Below are positions 1 through 8,793 of a stretch of DNA of 64,000 nucleotides, piece after piece; position 1 is the first letter of the stretch; every line of letters starts with the position of its first letter. The position numbers and the translations under genes were made by a program. The notes under the pieces were generated by a model. It was not told the DNA's origin and ran no database searches. It saw only the letters and a list, made by a program, of their open reading frames with translations. This DNA comes from Acidimicrobiales bacterium (GTDB lineage Bacteria; Actinomycetota; Acidimicrobiia; Acidimicrobiales; Acidimicrobilacustridaceae): assembly GCA_018401565.1 (NCBI GenBank), contig JAGYKS010000028.1:275289-339288 (forward strand), given 5' to 3'.

Positions 1-120
1 GACCCGACGTTGCTGCACCAGATGTACCCCAGACTCGACCAGTGGCGTCAGACCCAACGGCGGGTTGATCCCGACGGGGTCCTCACCAGCGACCTCAACC
101 GGCGCCTCGGACTGACCTGA
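1..120 (+). CDS. C-terminal fragment of a DprE1-like FAD-linked oxidase
   Basis: The window opens inside a plus-strand gene; the last 39 codons and a TGA stop are present. The peptide contains MYPRLDQWR followed by DPDGVLTSDLNRRLGL, the usual ending of the decaprenylphosphoryl-ribose oxidase / alditol oxidase group of FAD_binding_4 proteins. In actinobacteria DprE1 oxidises DPR as the first half of the epimerisation that supplies arabinose for the cell wall. Only this tail is visible, so the FAD domain and exact subfamily cannot be checked. It converges on coaE, 41 bp away. Confidence 0.55.
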   Translation, partial: DPTLLHQMYPRLDQWRQTQRRVDPDGVLTSDLNRRLGLT

Positions 121-145
121 GGCACACCGGCGTTCAGCGGCCTGG

Positions 146-185
146 CTACTCAGCTACTCACCTACTCAGCTGCCTCGCTACTCGG
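146..185. repeat. five 8-bp tandem units (CTACTCAG type)
   Basis: Five consecutive octamers: CTACTCAG, CTACTCAC, CTACTCAG, CTGCCTCG, CTACTCGG. They fill the spacer between the two convergent genes and run into the 3' end of coaE, supplying its last codons and its stop. Confidence 0.8.
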
Positions 186-803
186 CGATGCCTGCAGGTC
201 GCACAGCCACGCCCACACCCGGTCAGTTTCACTGCGCAGGTGGTCAAGGTCCGACGTGTTGTCAATGACCTGATCGGCACGGTCGAGTCGCTCCTGGCGG
301 GTGGCCTGACGGGACATCCGGGCTGAGGCGTCGGCGGCATCCAGACCCCGCTGTTGCACCAACCGCTGCATCTGCAGGTCGGGATCGGTGTCGACCACGA
401 TCACTGCGGCGACGTCGGAACGGCCCGTTTCCACCAACAACGGCACGTCCAGCACCACGATGGGCGCCGTGGCCCCATCTGGTACCGGTGCATCAGCGGC
501 AGCAGCCAGGCGGTTGGCGATCTCGCTACCCACCGCGGGGTGCACCATGGCGTTGAGGTCGGCCAGGGCCTCGGGATCGGCGAACACCACATCGGCCACC
601 GCCTGGCGATCGAGTGACCCGTCGGACGCGACGATCTGCTGGCCAAACCGTTCCACCATGGCGACGAAAACCTCGGTGCCGGGCTCCTGGAGCTCGCGGG
701 TGATGGCATCGGCGTCGATGATCACGGCCCCATGATCGGCCAGCATGGCCGACACCGTCGACTTGCCCGACCCGATACCCCCTGTGAGACCGACCACCAG
801 CAC
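162..803 (-). CDS. coaE: Dephospho-CoA kinase
   Basis: CoaE phosphorylates the 3'-OH of dephospho-CoA, the last step of coenzyme A synthesis. The P-loop GLTGGIGSGKS lies at residues 5-15, followed by the IIDADAI acid motif near residues 28-34 and the LNAMVHPAV and VLDVPLLVETG segments of the family. The length (213 aa) is normal. The frame stays open to a GTG at 839, but the GTG at 803 is preferred because it lies 7 bp after a TAGGTT box (811-816) and sits just before the P-loop strand, as in other CoaE proteins. The last residues (SPSSEAAE) are encoded by the 8-bp repeat. The reading frame is intact. Confidence 0.93.
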   Translation of the reverse strand: MLVVGLTGGIGSGKSTVSAMLADHGAVIIDADAITRELQEPGTEVFVAMVERFGQQIVASDGSLDRQAVADVVFADPEALADLNAMVHPAVGSEIANRLAAAADAPVPDGATAPIVVLDVPLLVETGRSDVAAVIVVDTDPDLQMQRLVQQRGLDAADASARMSRQATRQERLDRADQVIDNTSDLDHLRSETDRVWAWLCDLQASPSSEAAE

Positions 804-810
804 GAGTCGC

Positions 811-816
811 AACCTA
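811..816 (-). promoter_or_regulatory. -10 box (TAGGTT) of coaE, leaderless
   Basis: TAGGTT ends 7 bp before the GTG at 803, so the expected transcript would begin at or next to the start codon. No -35 is convincing. Confidence 0.5.
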
Positions 817-937
817 GCGGTGTCGGTCTGCGCGCGCACAGTGGGACTGCGGTGCAGCCAGCCCGAGGCGACGTCAGAGTCATGGGTGAACCGATCGGAA
901 CCCCGGGCAGTCGGGCTCCCAACCTCGTCGCTAATGC

Positions 938-943
938 AAGGAG
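938..943 (+). promoter_or_regulatory. Shine-Dalgarno AAGGAG of flp
   Basis: AAGGAG lies 6 bp before the ATG of the pilin gene. It is a strong ribosome site in a window where many genes have none, and fits a highly expressed structural protein. Confidence 0.7.
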
Positions 944-949
944 CACGAC

Positions 950-1135
950 ATGTCCGTTCTTACCTACCTCCGCTCATGGATGCAGCGCCGCTGCACCTCC
1001 GACACCGGCGCGTCGCTGGTGGAGTACTCGCTGCTGGTGTCGCTCATCGCCGTGGTGTGCGTCCTGGCAGTGGCGGGCCTCGGAGCTGACGTCAACGAGC
1101 AGTTCGGGAGCCTCACCGGCCAGCTCGGCGACTGA
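950..1135 (+). CDS. flp: Flp/Fap-type pilin prepilin
   Basis: A 61-residue prepilin of the Tad (tight adherence) pilus. A short basic leader ends in G20, followed by ASLVEY and a hydrophobic helix (about residues 21-44). Cleavage after G20 would leave the mature pilin with Glu5 and Tyr6, the hallmark of Flp pilins. It should be inserted in the membrane, cut and methylated by a prepilin peptidase, then polymerised by the TadA-driven machine encoded just downstream on the other strand. It has its own Shine-Dalgarno and stands alone on the plus strand, convergent with tadC. No prepilin peptidase is seen in the window. Confidence 0.88.
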   Translation: MSVLTYLRSWMQRRCTSDTGASLVEYSLLVSLIAVVCVLAVAGLGADVNEQFGSLTGQLGD

Positions 1136-1180
1136 CTCGCCGTCGGCACGGTCCGGCTGGCCACCATGTGGCCGACACCG

Positions 1181-1209
1181 CCCCGGGTACAGGGTCGCCT
1201 GTCCCGGGG
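1181..1209. terminator. Hairpin between convergent flp and tadC
   Basis: CCCCGGG-T-ACAGG, loop GTCG, CCTGT-CCCGGGG gives a 12-bp stem with one bulge. There is no T-run on either side, so it is at best a bidirectional pause or termination hairpin between genes facing each other. Confidence 0.4.
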
Positions 1210-1275
1210 CACCCGGCGCGTCCGGTGTGGGGAGGTGGAGAGGGCGATGGCGGATCCGAAGCCCCGGTGTGGCCC

Positions 1276-2150
1276 TCAGCCCGAGAACAGCGACCGGATG
1301 GACAGCAATGCCGGACCGGCCAGCACCACCAGCAATGCCGGGAAGATGCAAAGCACCATTGGAAAGAGCAGTTTCACCGGTGCCTTTTGAGCCTGCATCT
1401 GGGCCGCCTGACGATGACGGACCCGGACGTCATCGGCCTGAGAGCGCAGGACCCTGCCCACCGGGATGCCCAAGGTGTCGGCCTGGGTCATGGCAAGGGT
1501 GAAGCTACGCATTTCCTCAATGGGACAGCGCGCCACCATCGCCCGCATGGTGTCGCTGCGTGGCATTCCCGCCCCGATCTCTGTCTGCATGCGCGTGAAC
1601 TCGTCGGCGAGGTCACCGGGGATGGCCCCCACGACCCGGGTCAGGGCTTGATCGAATCCCAGCCCGGCCTCGACACTGATGGCCAGCAGGTCGAGCTGCC
1701 GGGGAGATCGTGGCGCATCCGTCGGGAGCGCCGAGCGAGTTCGCTGTCGCAGCCGCACCTCAGGAGCGGCAGCGACAGCGAGTCCCAACGAGCACACCAG
1801 CACCGTCGAGGCAAGACCTGAAGCCGCCAGGCCAACCACGCCAACCAGCGCAGCAATCGACACCGACAGGACCCGGAGCCCAACGGCGGCATCGAGCTGA
1901 CTGGGGCGATCCTCGCCAGCTGACACCAGCCGATCGCTCCAGCCCCCGACGCCAGTGCGTTCGGGACGGTGGTCGCCACTGCACCACCAACGCGAATCGG
2001 TAGCCCTCGCACAGCGCTGGAGCCACCGAGCAGGACCCGCAGACGGGCCCCGTCGAGGACGGGCCACCGCAGTTTTCCAAGCACCAGTACCAGTCCCCCG
2101 CTGATCCCGGCGGCCATCATCATCGCTACAGCCAACATCGCGCTCGCCAC
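1276..2150 (-). CDS. tadC: TadC-like inner-membrane platform protein (T2SS F domain)
   Basis: The C-terminal part carries the GspF/T2SSF signature: LDLLAISVEAGLGFDQAL, then a cytoplasmic helical segment (EFTRMQTEIGAGMPR, MRSFTLAMTQADTLG), and a closing hydrophobic stretch (LLFPMVLCIFPALLVVL). The N-terminus (MLAVAMMMAAGISGG, from a GTG at 2150) is in a second frame, so at least one single-base error lies between about 1900 and 2070. TadC pairs with TadB to form the platform on which the TadA ATPase acts during Flp assembly. It is the last gene of the minus-strand cpaB-cpaE-tadA-tadB-tadC run, 37 bp after tadB. Confidence 0.82.
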
Positions 2151-2187
2151 CCTCCCCGATTCCGGAATGTCTTGTTGCGTGGAGGAC

Positions 2188-3227
2188 TCACACGTCGATC
2201 CCCACGATGCGGTGCATCCAAACGAAACCCACCACCATCGCCACCGCTGCTCCCACCACCATGGCGAGCCCCAACGGCTCGTCCAGCAGCGACGCCACGT
2301 AGCCGGGATTCACGACGGTAATTACGCCAGTGAGCAACGGTGGAAGCAGACCGAGCACAAGAGCGCTGATTCGGCCCTCGGCGGTGAGCGTGGCCACCTC
2401 GGCGCGGAGCCGCTCGCGCTGGGTGATGGTGTGGGCAACGGTGTCGAGAACCTCGGCGAGGTTCCCACCGGCGTGCTGGTGGAGCTCGATCGCCATACCC
2501 ACCCAGGCCACATCGTCGCTGCCCATGCGCTCGGCCAGAGCCGACAACGACTCGGGCAGCGGCCGACCCAAACCGGACTCGCTGGCCACCCTGCGGAACT
2601 CATCGGACACCGGCCCTGTCAGCTCATCGGATACCCCCATCAAGGCCTGCGACACCGGGAATCCAGCCCTCACAGCCCCTGCCAGCAATTGCAGAAGCCC
2701 CGGAAGATCGGCGGCGAATCGCCGTCGGCGTCGACGTGCGGCCACACCGGCGGCAAGCAATGGCAACGATCCGAGGCAGACCACGGCCATCGCCACCAGC
2801 ATCACAGGCATCCCCAGCACCGTCAGCAGCACACCGGTCGCCCCACCCACCACCATGGCTGCCGCCACCACCTCGGCCGCTCCAACGTCCAGACCTGAGC
2901 GCTCCACCAACCCCACGAACCGGAATAGTTCCGGCCGACGCTGCAGCACCCGACCGGCCAATCGCTCCACAAACCGGGCCGGGGTGCCACCATTGACAAC
3001 AGCACGTCGGGTACCGCCGCCGGGCCATCTCGTTCACCGTCACCGGCATCGGGAGAACCGTAAGGAGTCACGACGTAGGGGCTGAGTCGTCGGTGTACAT
3101 CATCGACCCCGCGGCGTGCCCCCGAGGCATGGCGCCACATTGCCACTCCTGCGATCAGCACAGTCATTGATGCCAGCAACGGGACCACCACAAGATCACC
3201 AGCCGCCAGCGCCCAGGCCACCGTCAT
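2188..3227 (-). CDS. tadB: TadB-like inner-membrane platform protein (T2SS F domain)
   Basis: The T2SSF region is clear: FAADLPGLLQLLAGAVRAGFPVSQAL, EFRRVASESGLGRPLPESL, VAWVGMAIELHQHAGGNLAEVL, and a terminal membrane segment (LLPPLLTGVITVV). The N-terminus, from an ATG at 3227 ([19 protein letters not shown]), is in another frame; the switch is around 2990-3020, one base. The full product would be about 345 aa, normal for TadB. Its start lies inside the end of tadA by some 30 bp, as expected of a coupled operon. Confidence 0.85.
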
Positions 3228-4588
3228 TGGCCAGGAGAAGGGCGGGAAGTGTGACACCCATCAATTCCAGCTCAGGAGCGAAGCGGGGGCGTATTCCGCA
3301 TGGTCGCAGCTCGGCGGCTCGGGCAGGCACGCCGCTGCCGGCTCGGCCGCCGTCAACCCGGGCGGGCGCCGAGGACATGAAGAGGTCCCCGGTCACCACA
3401 ACGTCTCCCTCGAGCCCAAGTACCTCGGTAATTCGGGTAATCAGTCGTCGCCCATCTGCCGTTCTCTCCATCTGAACGACCAGATCAAGCGCTGACGTCA
3501 GTTGCTCTCGAATGGCTCTGAACTGGCAGGTCAAAGCCTGCCATGAGCACCAGAGTCTCCAGCCTTGCCAGCGCATCGCGCGGACTATTGGCATGGACGG
3601 TCGTGAGCGAACCGGTGTGGCCGGTGTTCATCGCCTGCAGCATGTCCAGCGCCTCGCCGGAGCGGACTTCCCCGACCACGATACGGTCGGGACGCATTCG
3701 AAGACTGTTGCGGACCAGATCCCGAATGGTGATCTCCCCACGCCCCTCGGAGTTGGGGGGCCTGGCCTCAAGGGAAACCACATGACCCTGAGTGAACTGA
3801 AGTTCCTTCGAGTCCTCAACGGTGACGATCCGCTCACCCGACGGGATGAACGACGACAGCACGTTCAGCAACGTGGTCTTGCCTGATCCGGTACCGCCAG
3901 AGACCACAATGTTGCGTCGCCCAACCACACAGGCATCAAGAAATGCCGCAGCCCGAGCATCCATCGTCCCCGCGTTGATGAGGTCATCGGCGTTGATACG
4001 GTCCCGACTGAACTTTCGCACCGTAAGAAATGGCCCCCCAACCGCAACGGGCGCCAAAACGACATTGGCTCGAGCTCCGCTGGGCAGGCGGGCATCACAC
4101 AGCGGGGTGGACTCGTCAACCCGTCGCCCGACACCACTGACCATCTTGTCAATCACCCGACGCAGGTGGTCGGAATCGACAAACCTGACCCCAGTGGGCT
4201 CAAGACATCCCGATCGTTCCACCCACACAGAGAACGGGCCGTTGCACATCACCTCGCTGACACTGTCATCAGCCAGCAGGGCGTCAATGGGGCCGAACCC
4301 GAGAACGTCGTCACACACCTCGGCGACGAGGGCATCGCGTTCGTCAGTGGTGAGCAGACCACGCTCATCGGTCAGGGCACTGCGCAGCGTCTCGGCCACC
4401 CGGGAGCGAAGCCCGTCATCCACCAGGACACCGGAAGCGAGCTGGGGACCGAGCTCGTCGACCACCCGGTTATGGATCCGGCGACGAACGTCGTCAAGCC
4501 CGGGGTTTCGGCCCCGAGCAAGTGGCGTCGCAGTGCAGTAGCATCAGGGGTACTCGGAGGTGCCGTGAACGCGTTCGTACAGGCCCAC
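3196..4588 (-). CDS. tadA: TadA/CpaF secretion ATPase
   Basis: A hexameric ATPase of the VirB11/GspE family that powers Tad pilus assembly. Walker [10 protein letters not shown] is encoded near 3870-3900, preceded by [12 protein letters not shown] and followed by the Asp-box [11 protein letters not shown], the His-box region [14 protein letters not shown] and [14 protein letters not shown]. The longest clean frame covers 3485-4465. The end ([21 protein letters not shown]) is in a second frame joined near 3520. The start is probably the GTG at 4588, 2 bp past the cpaE stop; reaching it needs two more single-base corrections near 4500 and 4545. The ATPase core itself is intact. Confidence 0.88.
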
Positions 4589-4589
4589 C

Positions 4590-6239
4590 TCAGCCGATCC
4601 GATCGGCAAGCGCGTGGCGAATCCCGGCCATCAGGCCGGGAAACATCGGGCGTCTGGACCCACGGTGTTGAGACAGCCCAGTGGTGGAGGCAGGTTCCAA
4701 TCCGATGGGATGTCCAGACCCCGAATCCCGGACGAGACGATCGGCCAGTGAGCTCAAGGCAACGGCAGCCGGCGACTGCGATGCACCGAGCACCACGGGG
4801 CAACCAGCCAGAAGTGACCTCGACACCGCCGGGTCATTCGGGATGACCCCAAGGGCCTTGACCCCGACGTGCTGCTCGACGTTGGCCACATCGAGGCCAC
4901 CGGGTGCCCCGACCGCGTTGCATACCAGCGACCAGGCCCCGGTACTGACTCCGAGGCGCCCCAGAATCTCGGCGGCCAGCCGGGCATCTTTCACGCTGGC
5001 CAGGTCGGTGGTGGTGACCAACAGGACGTGACCACAGCGCTCCAGCAACTCCACCACCAGGTCGTCAAGTCGGGAGGGGAGGTCGAGCACCACCCATCTC
5101 GATGACAAGCTCCAGAACATCGAGGGCGGCGATGGAAAAGATCTGGTGCAACCACGTCCGCCAGCACCGGGTCAACTGGGGCACCCAAAAGCGACACGCC
5201 GCTGGCGGCATGGACAGCCAGTAGGCCAAAGATCAGCTGAGCGTCGATGTGCGACATCGAGACACCACTGCTTCCGGCTACGCGTTTGCTGGTCATCGAC
5301 ACCGACGCCAGCGAGCGGTGCGGCTCGATACCAAGCATCAACGCCAGGTCACCGAACTGCAGGTCGGCGTCCACCAAAACCCCGGGGTAGCTGCTGGGGT
5401 CTTTGTTGTCAGGCGGAGCCCCGGCGGCCAACGCAATGGCAAGGTTCACCGCCACGGTGGAGGTACCGGCACCTCCTTTGGGGGAAAACACCCCGATTGG
5501 GCCGGACCCAACGGTCCGACGGCTGGTCACAACCGGCTGCGCTGGTTCACGTGTGGCAACCGCATCAAGGGCAGCCGGCGACGCTGGCATGTGCCCGGCG
5601 GGGACTACTGGCGGGCCAGATCGCCGAAGCTAGCCGCCAAAGCCACCTCCAGTCCGGCGCGGCGGACGGCATGACGCGGCTAGGCCACCGGCGCACCCTC
5701 CTCGACCAGGTCACACACGCCGGCAGCAAGGGCAACGCGCAGTGCCACAAGGTCACAGGTGGGGACGACACCCACCACGGCCCACCACCGCCGGTCGCAT
5801 CCATCGGAGCCGGCCATGGCGGTGAGGGCGGCGACGATGGATCCGGGCGGCGACTGAGGTCCCGACACCACGATCAATGGGGTGAAATGGGCAACGCCGC
5901 CATCGCCCAGACGGCATGAATGGAACCAAGTTTCGACATCGGCGATGTCGGCAACGCCTTGCACTCCCCGACCGAGCCCTGACAAAAGTCGTCGACGCTG
6001 TGCGGTGTCGGGCTCGACCACAATCACCAGGGGACGCACAGGCAGGCCCGCCTGACGAGTCGGTGATTGCGACGTCAGCGGCGTTGACGACCCGTCGGCA
6101 ATGCCGCCACATTCCCGATCAATCACCCCACCAGTTGCTGGGGCCGACGGGTCGTCGCAGTACGGGGTGAGAAGAGCCGAATCCTCACCCGGCAATTCCC
6201 CGAGCAGCGCAGGTAGCGGACCGACCGCTGCCGCCTCAT
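4590..6239 (-). CDS. CpaE/TadZ-like receiver-plus-ATPase localisation protein
   Basis: The first half (about 5683-6195) resembles an atypical response-regulator receiver: LVIVVEPDTAQRRRLLSGL, then LIVVSGPQ and VALRVALAAGVCDLVEEG. The second half (4590-5590) is a MinD/ParA-type ATPase with the deviant Walker A PKGGAGTSTVAVNLA, VLVDADLQFGDLALML and VVLDLPSRLDD. This is the arrangement of CpaE/TadZ and of the mycobacterial Ssd protein (Rv3660c), which place Tad machines in the cell. The frame breaks near 5630-5680 (with a TAG at 5680), 5135 and 5118, the last two in short homopolymers. One gene with errors is the simplest reading; two adjacent genes are possible. The ATG at 6239 overlaps the cpaB stop (ATGA). 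Confidence 0.72.
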
Positions 6240-7008
6240 GAGTCCGAACGTACGAGGGTCAGCCAAAGGTCGTTGTCATAGGTCGCCACCCACTGCGCCG
6301 CCCGAGGAGGGAGGCTCAACACAGCTGTGGCGGCACCCGGTTGAGGCACCGCCGTGTCTCGCTGAACCGCCGGAGCCCCCGGTAATGGCCTGACCTGCGC
6401 GTTGACAGCAAGCACCAGGACCGACTGGTACAGGTACCGAGCCCGACGGCAGCGGACCTCCAGGTCTGCGGCCGCGATGATTGCTGCCCTGCCCCGTCAC
6501 GGCGGCCATGCGCCTCCCGGAAGTGCCGACTCGTCGGGACATGCGGACGGCACCAGGATGTTCACCCTGTCCCCGCCCAGCCAGCCTCCAACGGCCCCGG
6601 TGGCGTCCAGCGTCACCGCCATTGCGGTGTGCTCGGGACTGTCGAGTTGCCCAACCAGTCCGGCATCGAGGGTGGGAGGCGTGACGAACATTCCCGCCGA
6701 CAGCACCGTGCCGGGCGAGATGTCGTAGGCGGCCACAAGTCCGTCGAGCTGATCGGATGAAGTGATGGGAAAATCCGGGTGTCCCCTCGGCGACCTGAGC
6801 CAGCTCGATCACTGCCATCGGCCCGGGCCGCCTCGGCCGCCGTGCCCCGGGCGACGGGAGCCACGGACCGCACAAGACCGTCTGCACCATCGCTGGTCGC
6901 CGGTGGAGCTGATCCGGTGCCTTGCGGAGCAAGCAACCACACCATGGCGGCGGACAGCCACTGCGCCGCCACAATGGCATGGGCCACGATCACCCTTCGG
7001 TGTCCCAT
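6236..7008 (-). CDS. cpaB: CpaB/RcpC-like pilus assembly protein (SAF domain)
   Basis: The ATG at 7008 starts a membrane anchor (VIVAHAIVAAQWLSAAMVWLL). The middle, in another frame, reads AAYDISPGTVLSAGMFVTPP, the SAF/beta-clip motif of CpaB, followed by GAVGGWLGGDRVNILVP. The end (VATYDNDLWLTLVRSDS, stop 6236-6238) is in yet another frame, so at least two or three single-base errors are present. CpaB proteins stabilise the Flp secretion channel. It is the first gene of the minus-strand tad operon, and its stop overlaps the cpaE start. No -10 box sits directly in front of it. Confidence 0.68.
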
Positions 7009-7235
7009 GCCCACGACCCTCGTTTCGACCGGGTCAGGCCAGGTGCCTGCCGGTGGCCAGGGATGCCCTACAGGCGCTGCCTGCGGCATCGATCGTTGGG
7101 CAACAGCCAGGGTCCGATGGCCCAGCTGCGCTCCCAGCTCGTTTCAGGATCAGACCGTACCGGCGCTGGTTCGCCAGGACGTCGCTCAGCCACCCAGTGT
7201 TGACAACCGGCGACTGGGAGTGGTGGCCAACCGGC

Positions 7236-8648
7236 TCAGCGGTCCTGACCGGTGATCCCCACCCGAGCGAGCGCGGTGGTGGCAATGCACCGGCCCTGGG
7301 CTACCCCGGCTTCAGAAGCCATCGGGTGGTGGATCCCGCCGTACAGGCGAGACTTGGACGCCTCATCAGCGGCATCGGTGAACGACGCAAACGATCGGGG
7401 TTCCCATCCGATGCGATCGTGGGTGGTGTCGGTGAACGATCGTTCTCCGAGCATGGTCGCCAGCACCGTGGCTGCCGCCGTCGAACCGGCCGAGTGACCC
7501 GACGGGTATTCCGGATGGGGTGGGGTGGTGAGGAACGGCAGCCAGTCAGGGTCGATCGACCGCTGCACATAGGTGACCGGGCGTTCGAGCATGACCCGGT
7601 ACTTCACCCTCCAGGTGGCGACGAAGGCATCGGACTGCACCAGCGAAAGCAGGGCGAACTGGCGGGCGGCCTGCTCAAGCGACACCTCACCACTGGTGCC
7701 GTCAGCATCAATCTCGGCAGCCAGAATGTGAACCCAGTGTCCTGCCGGAGTGAACGTCAGTCCGTCACGGTCTGACCAGTGACGGACGATTTCCCTTTGT
7801 TCATCAGTGATGTTGTTCGACGCCTCGTAGGGGGCCATGACCTGGTCCCAAAATGGGGATCCGGGCACCTCGCTGAAGGTAATCGGGTCGGGCACCGGGC
7901 AATCGGCGTCTGCAACAACGAGTGGGCGCAGATCCCCCATTGGGGGCTCCCGGGCCAGAGCGATACTCAGGCGGGGTTGGCTGCCACGTTCCGGGTGTGA
8001 CCTCGACCTCGGGAAGGTCGGTGGCAATCGTGTCGTAGCCATCGCCGTCAGCCAGGGCAAGAACGGCGCCAGCAACCTGCTCGCCCAACCGAATTGAGGG
8101 ACCAAGGTCCCTATCTGTCTGTGACGCGATCCGCTCAAGGTGCTGCTGCTCGAGCAGTTCGGACTGACGTTGCCCCTCGGCGGTGGGTACAAGATTCCGG
8201 GTCACCTCAGCGGTTGCGACGGTGGCGGCAGTACACCGGCATCGAGCGGTCAGCCGGACGCTCGGGCAGTACCAGACCGGGTCCACGTCAAGAGGCTCCG
8301 GGCACCAGCCACGAAGCCAGCGCTACCGCTGCATCGAGGCCCAGCGACGGCTGCGGGCGAGCACCGCTGCGGCTGGCCACCGGGGCACTCAACTGCTCAC
8401 GTTGGATGATGGCCGAGCTCCCGATCCATCCAGTCCACGGCGACATCTGCGGGCCGGGAACCGTCACGGGCAACAGGCCCGGGAAACAAAAAGAACTCGT
8501 CGTCTTCGCCGGGAGCGAACGTGACCGGTGCCGATGAACCCCCGCCCCCAGCCGTTCCACACCCGACGATGACACCCGCCATGGCAACAATGCACAACAC
8601 CACGCCCGCAATGCGCACACCGCCCAGCCCACTTTGCACCCGCACCAT
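7236..8648 (-). CDS. Vanadium-haloperoxidase / PAP2-like lipoprotein
   Basis: The three active-site motifs of the acid phosphatase/vanadium haloperoxidase fold occur in order in the C-terminal half: KYRVMLERP (K-x6-RP), YPSGHSAG, and SRLYGGIHHPMASEAG (SR-x5-H). The acid usually three residues after that His is not seen; the YGGIH..EAG form is typical of bacterial vanadium-dependent haloperoxidases. The start at ATG 8648 gives a lipoprotein signal (GVVLCIVAMAGVIVGCG), so the enzyme should sit outside the membrane. Frames change near 8400-8290 and 7935, so the roughly 470-aa product is inferred. It lies divergent to a CRTAC1-type lipoprotein. Whether it halogenates or dephosphorylates cannot be read here. 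Confidence 0.75.
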
Positions 8649-8655
8649 GTGAAAA

Positions 8656-8661
8656 ACCCTA
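8656..8661 (-). promoter_or_regulatory. -10 box (TAGGGT) of the haloperoxidase-like gene, leaderless
   Basis: TAGGGT ends 7 bp before the ATG at 8648. Confidence 0.5.
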
Positions 8662-8678
8662 GGCGACAAAGGCGGTGC

Positions 8679-8695
8679 ATGGGGCCGCGCCCCAT
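8679..8695. promoter_or_regulatory. Inverted repeat ATGGGGC-CGC-GCCCCAT
   Basis: A perfect 7-bp inverted repeat with a 3-bp spacer in the 145-bp divergent spacer between the haloperoxidase-like gene and the CRTAC1 gene, just upstream of the minus-strand -10. It is well placed for an operator shared by the pair; this is inference. Confidence 0.35.
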
Positions 8696-8793
8696 TGGCC
8701 AACGCCCTGTGGCAGTGTTGAAGGGCAAGGCGGTTGCGCATCGAGGGGGAACACGGCAGTGACGATGACGAGGCCTGTGGGAGCTCGGTTGGC

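Noticed and set aside
7034..7285. 83-codon minus-strand frame between the haloperoxidase-like gene and cpaB
   Set aside because: Low-complexity translation without motif or ribosome site; the 227-bp spacer is better left as promoter region of cpaB.
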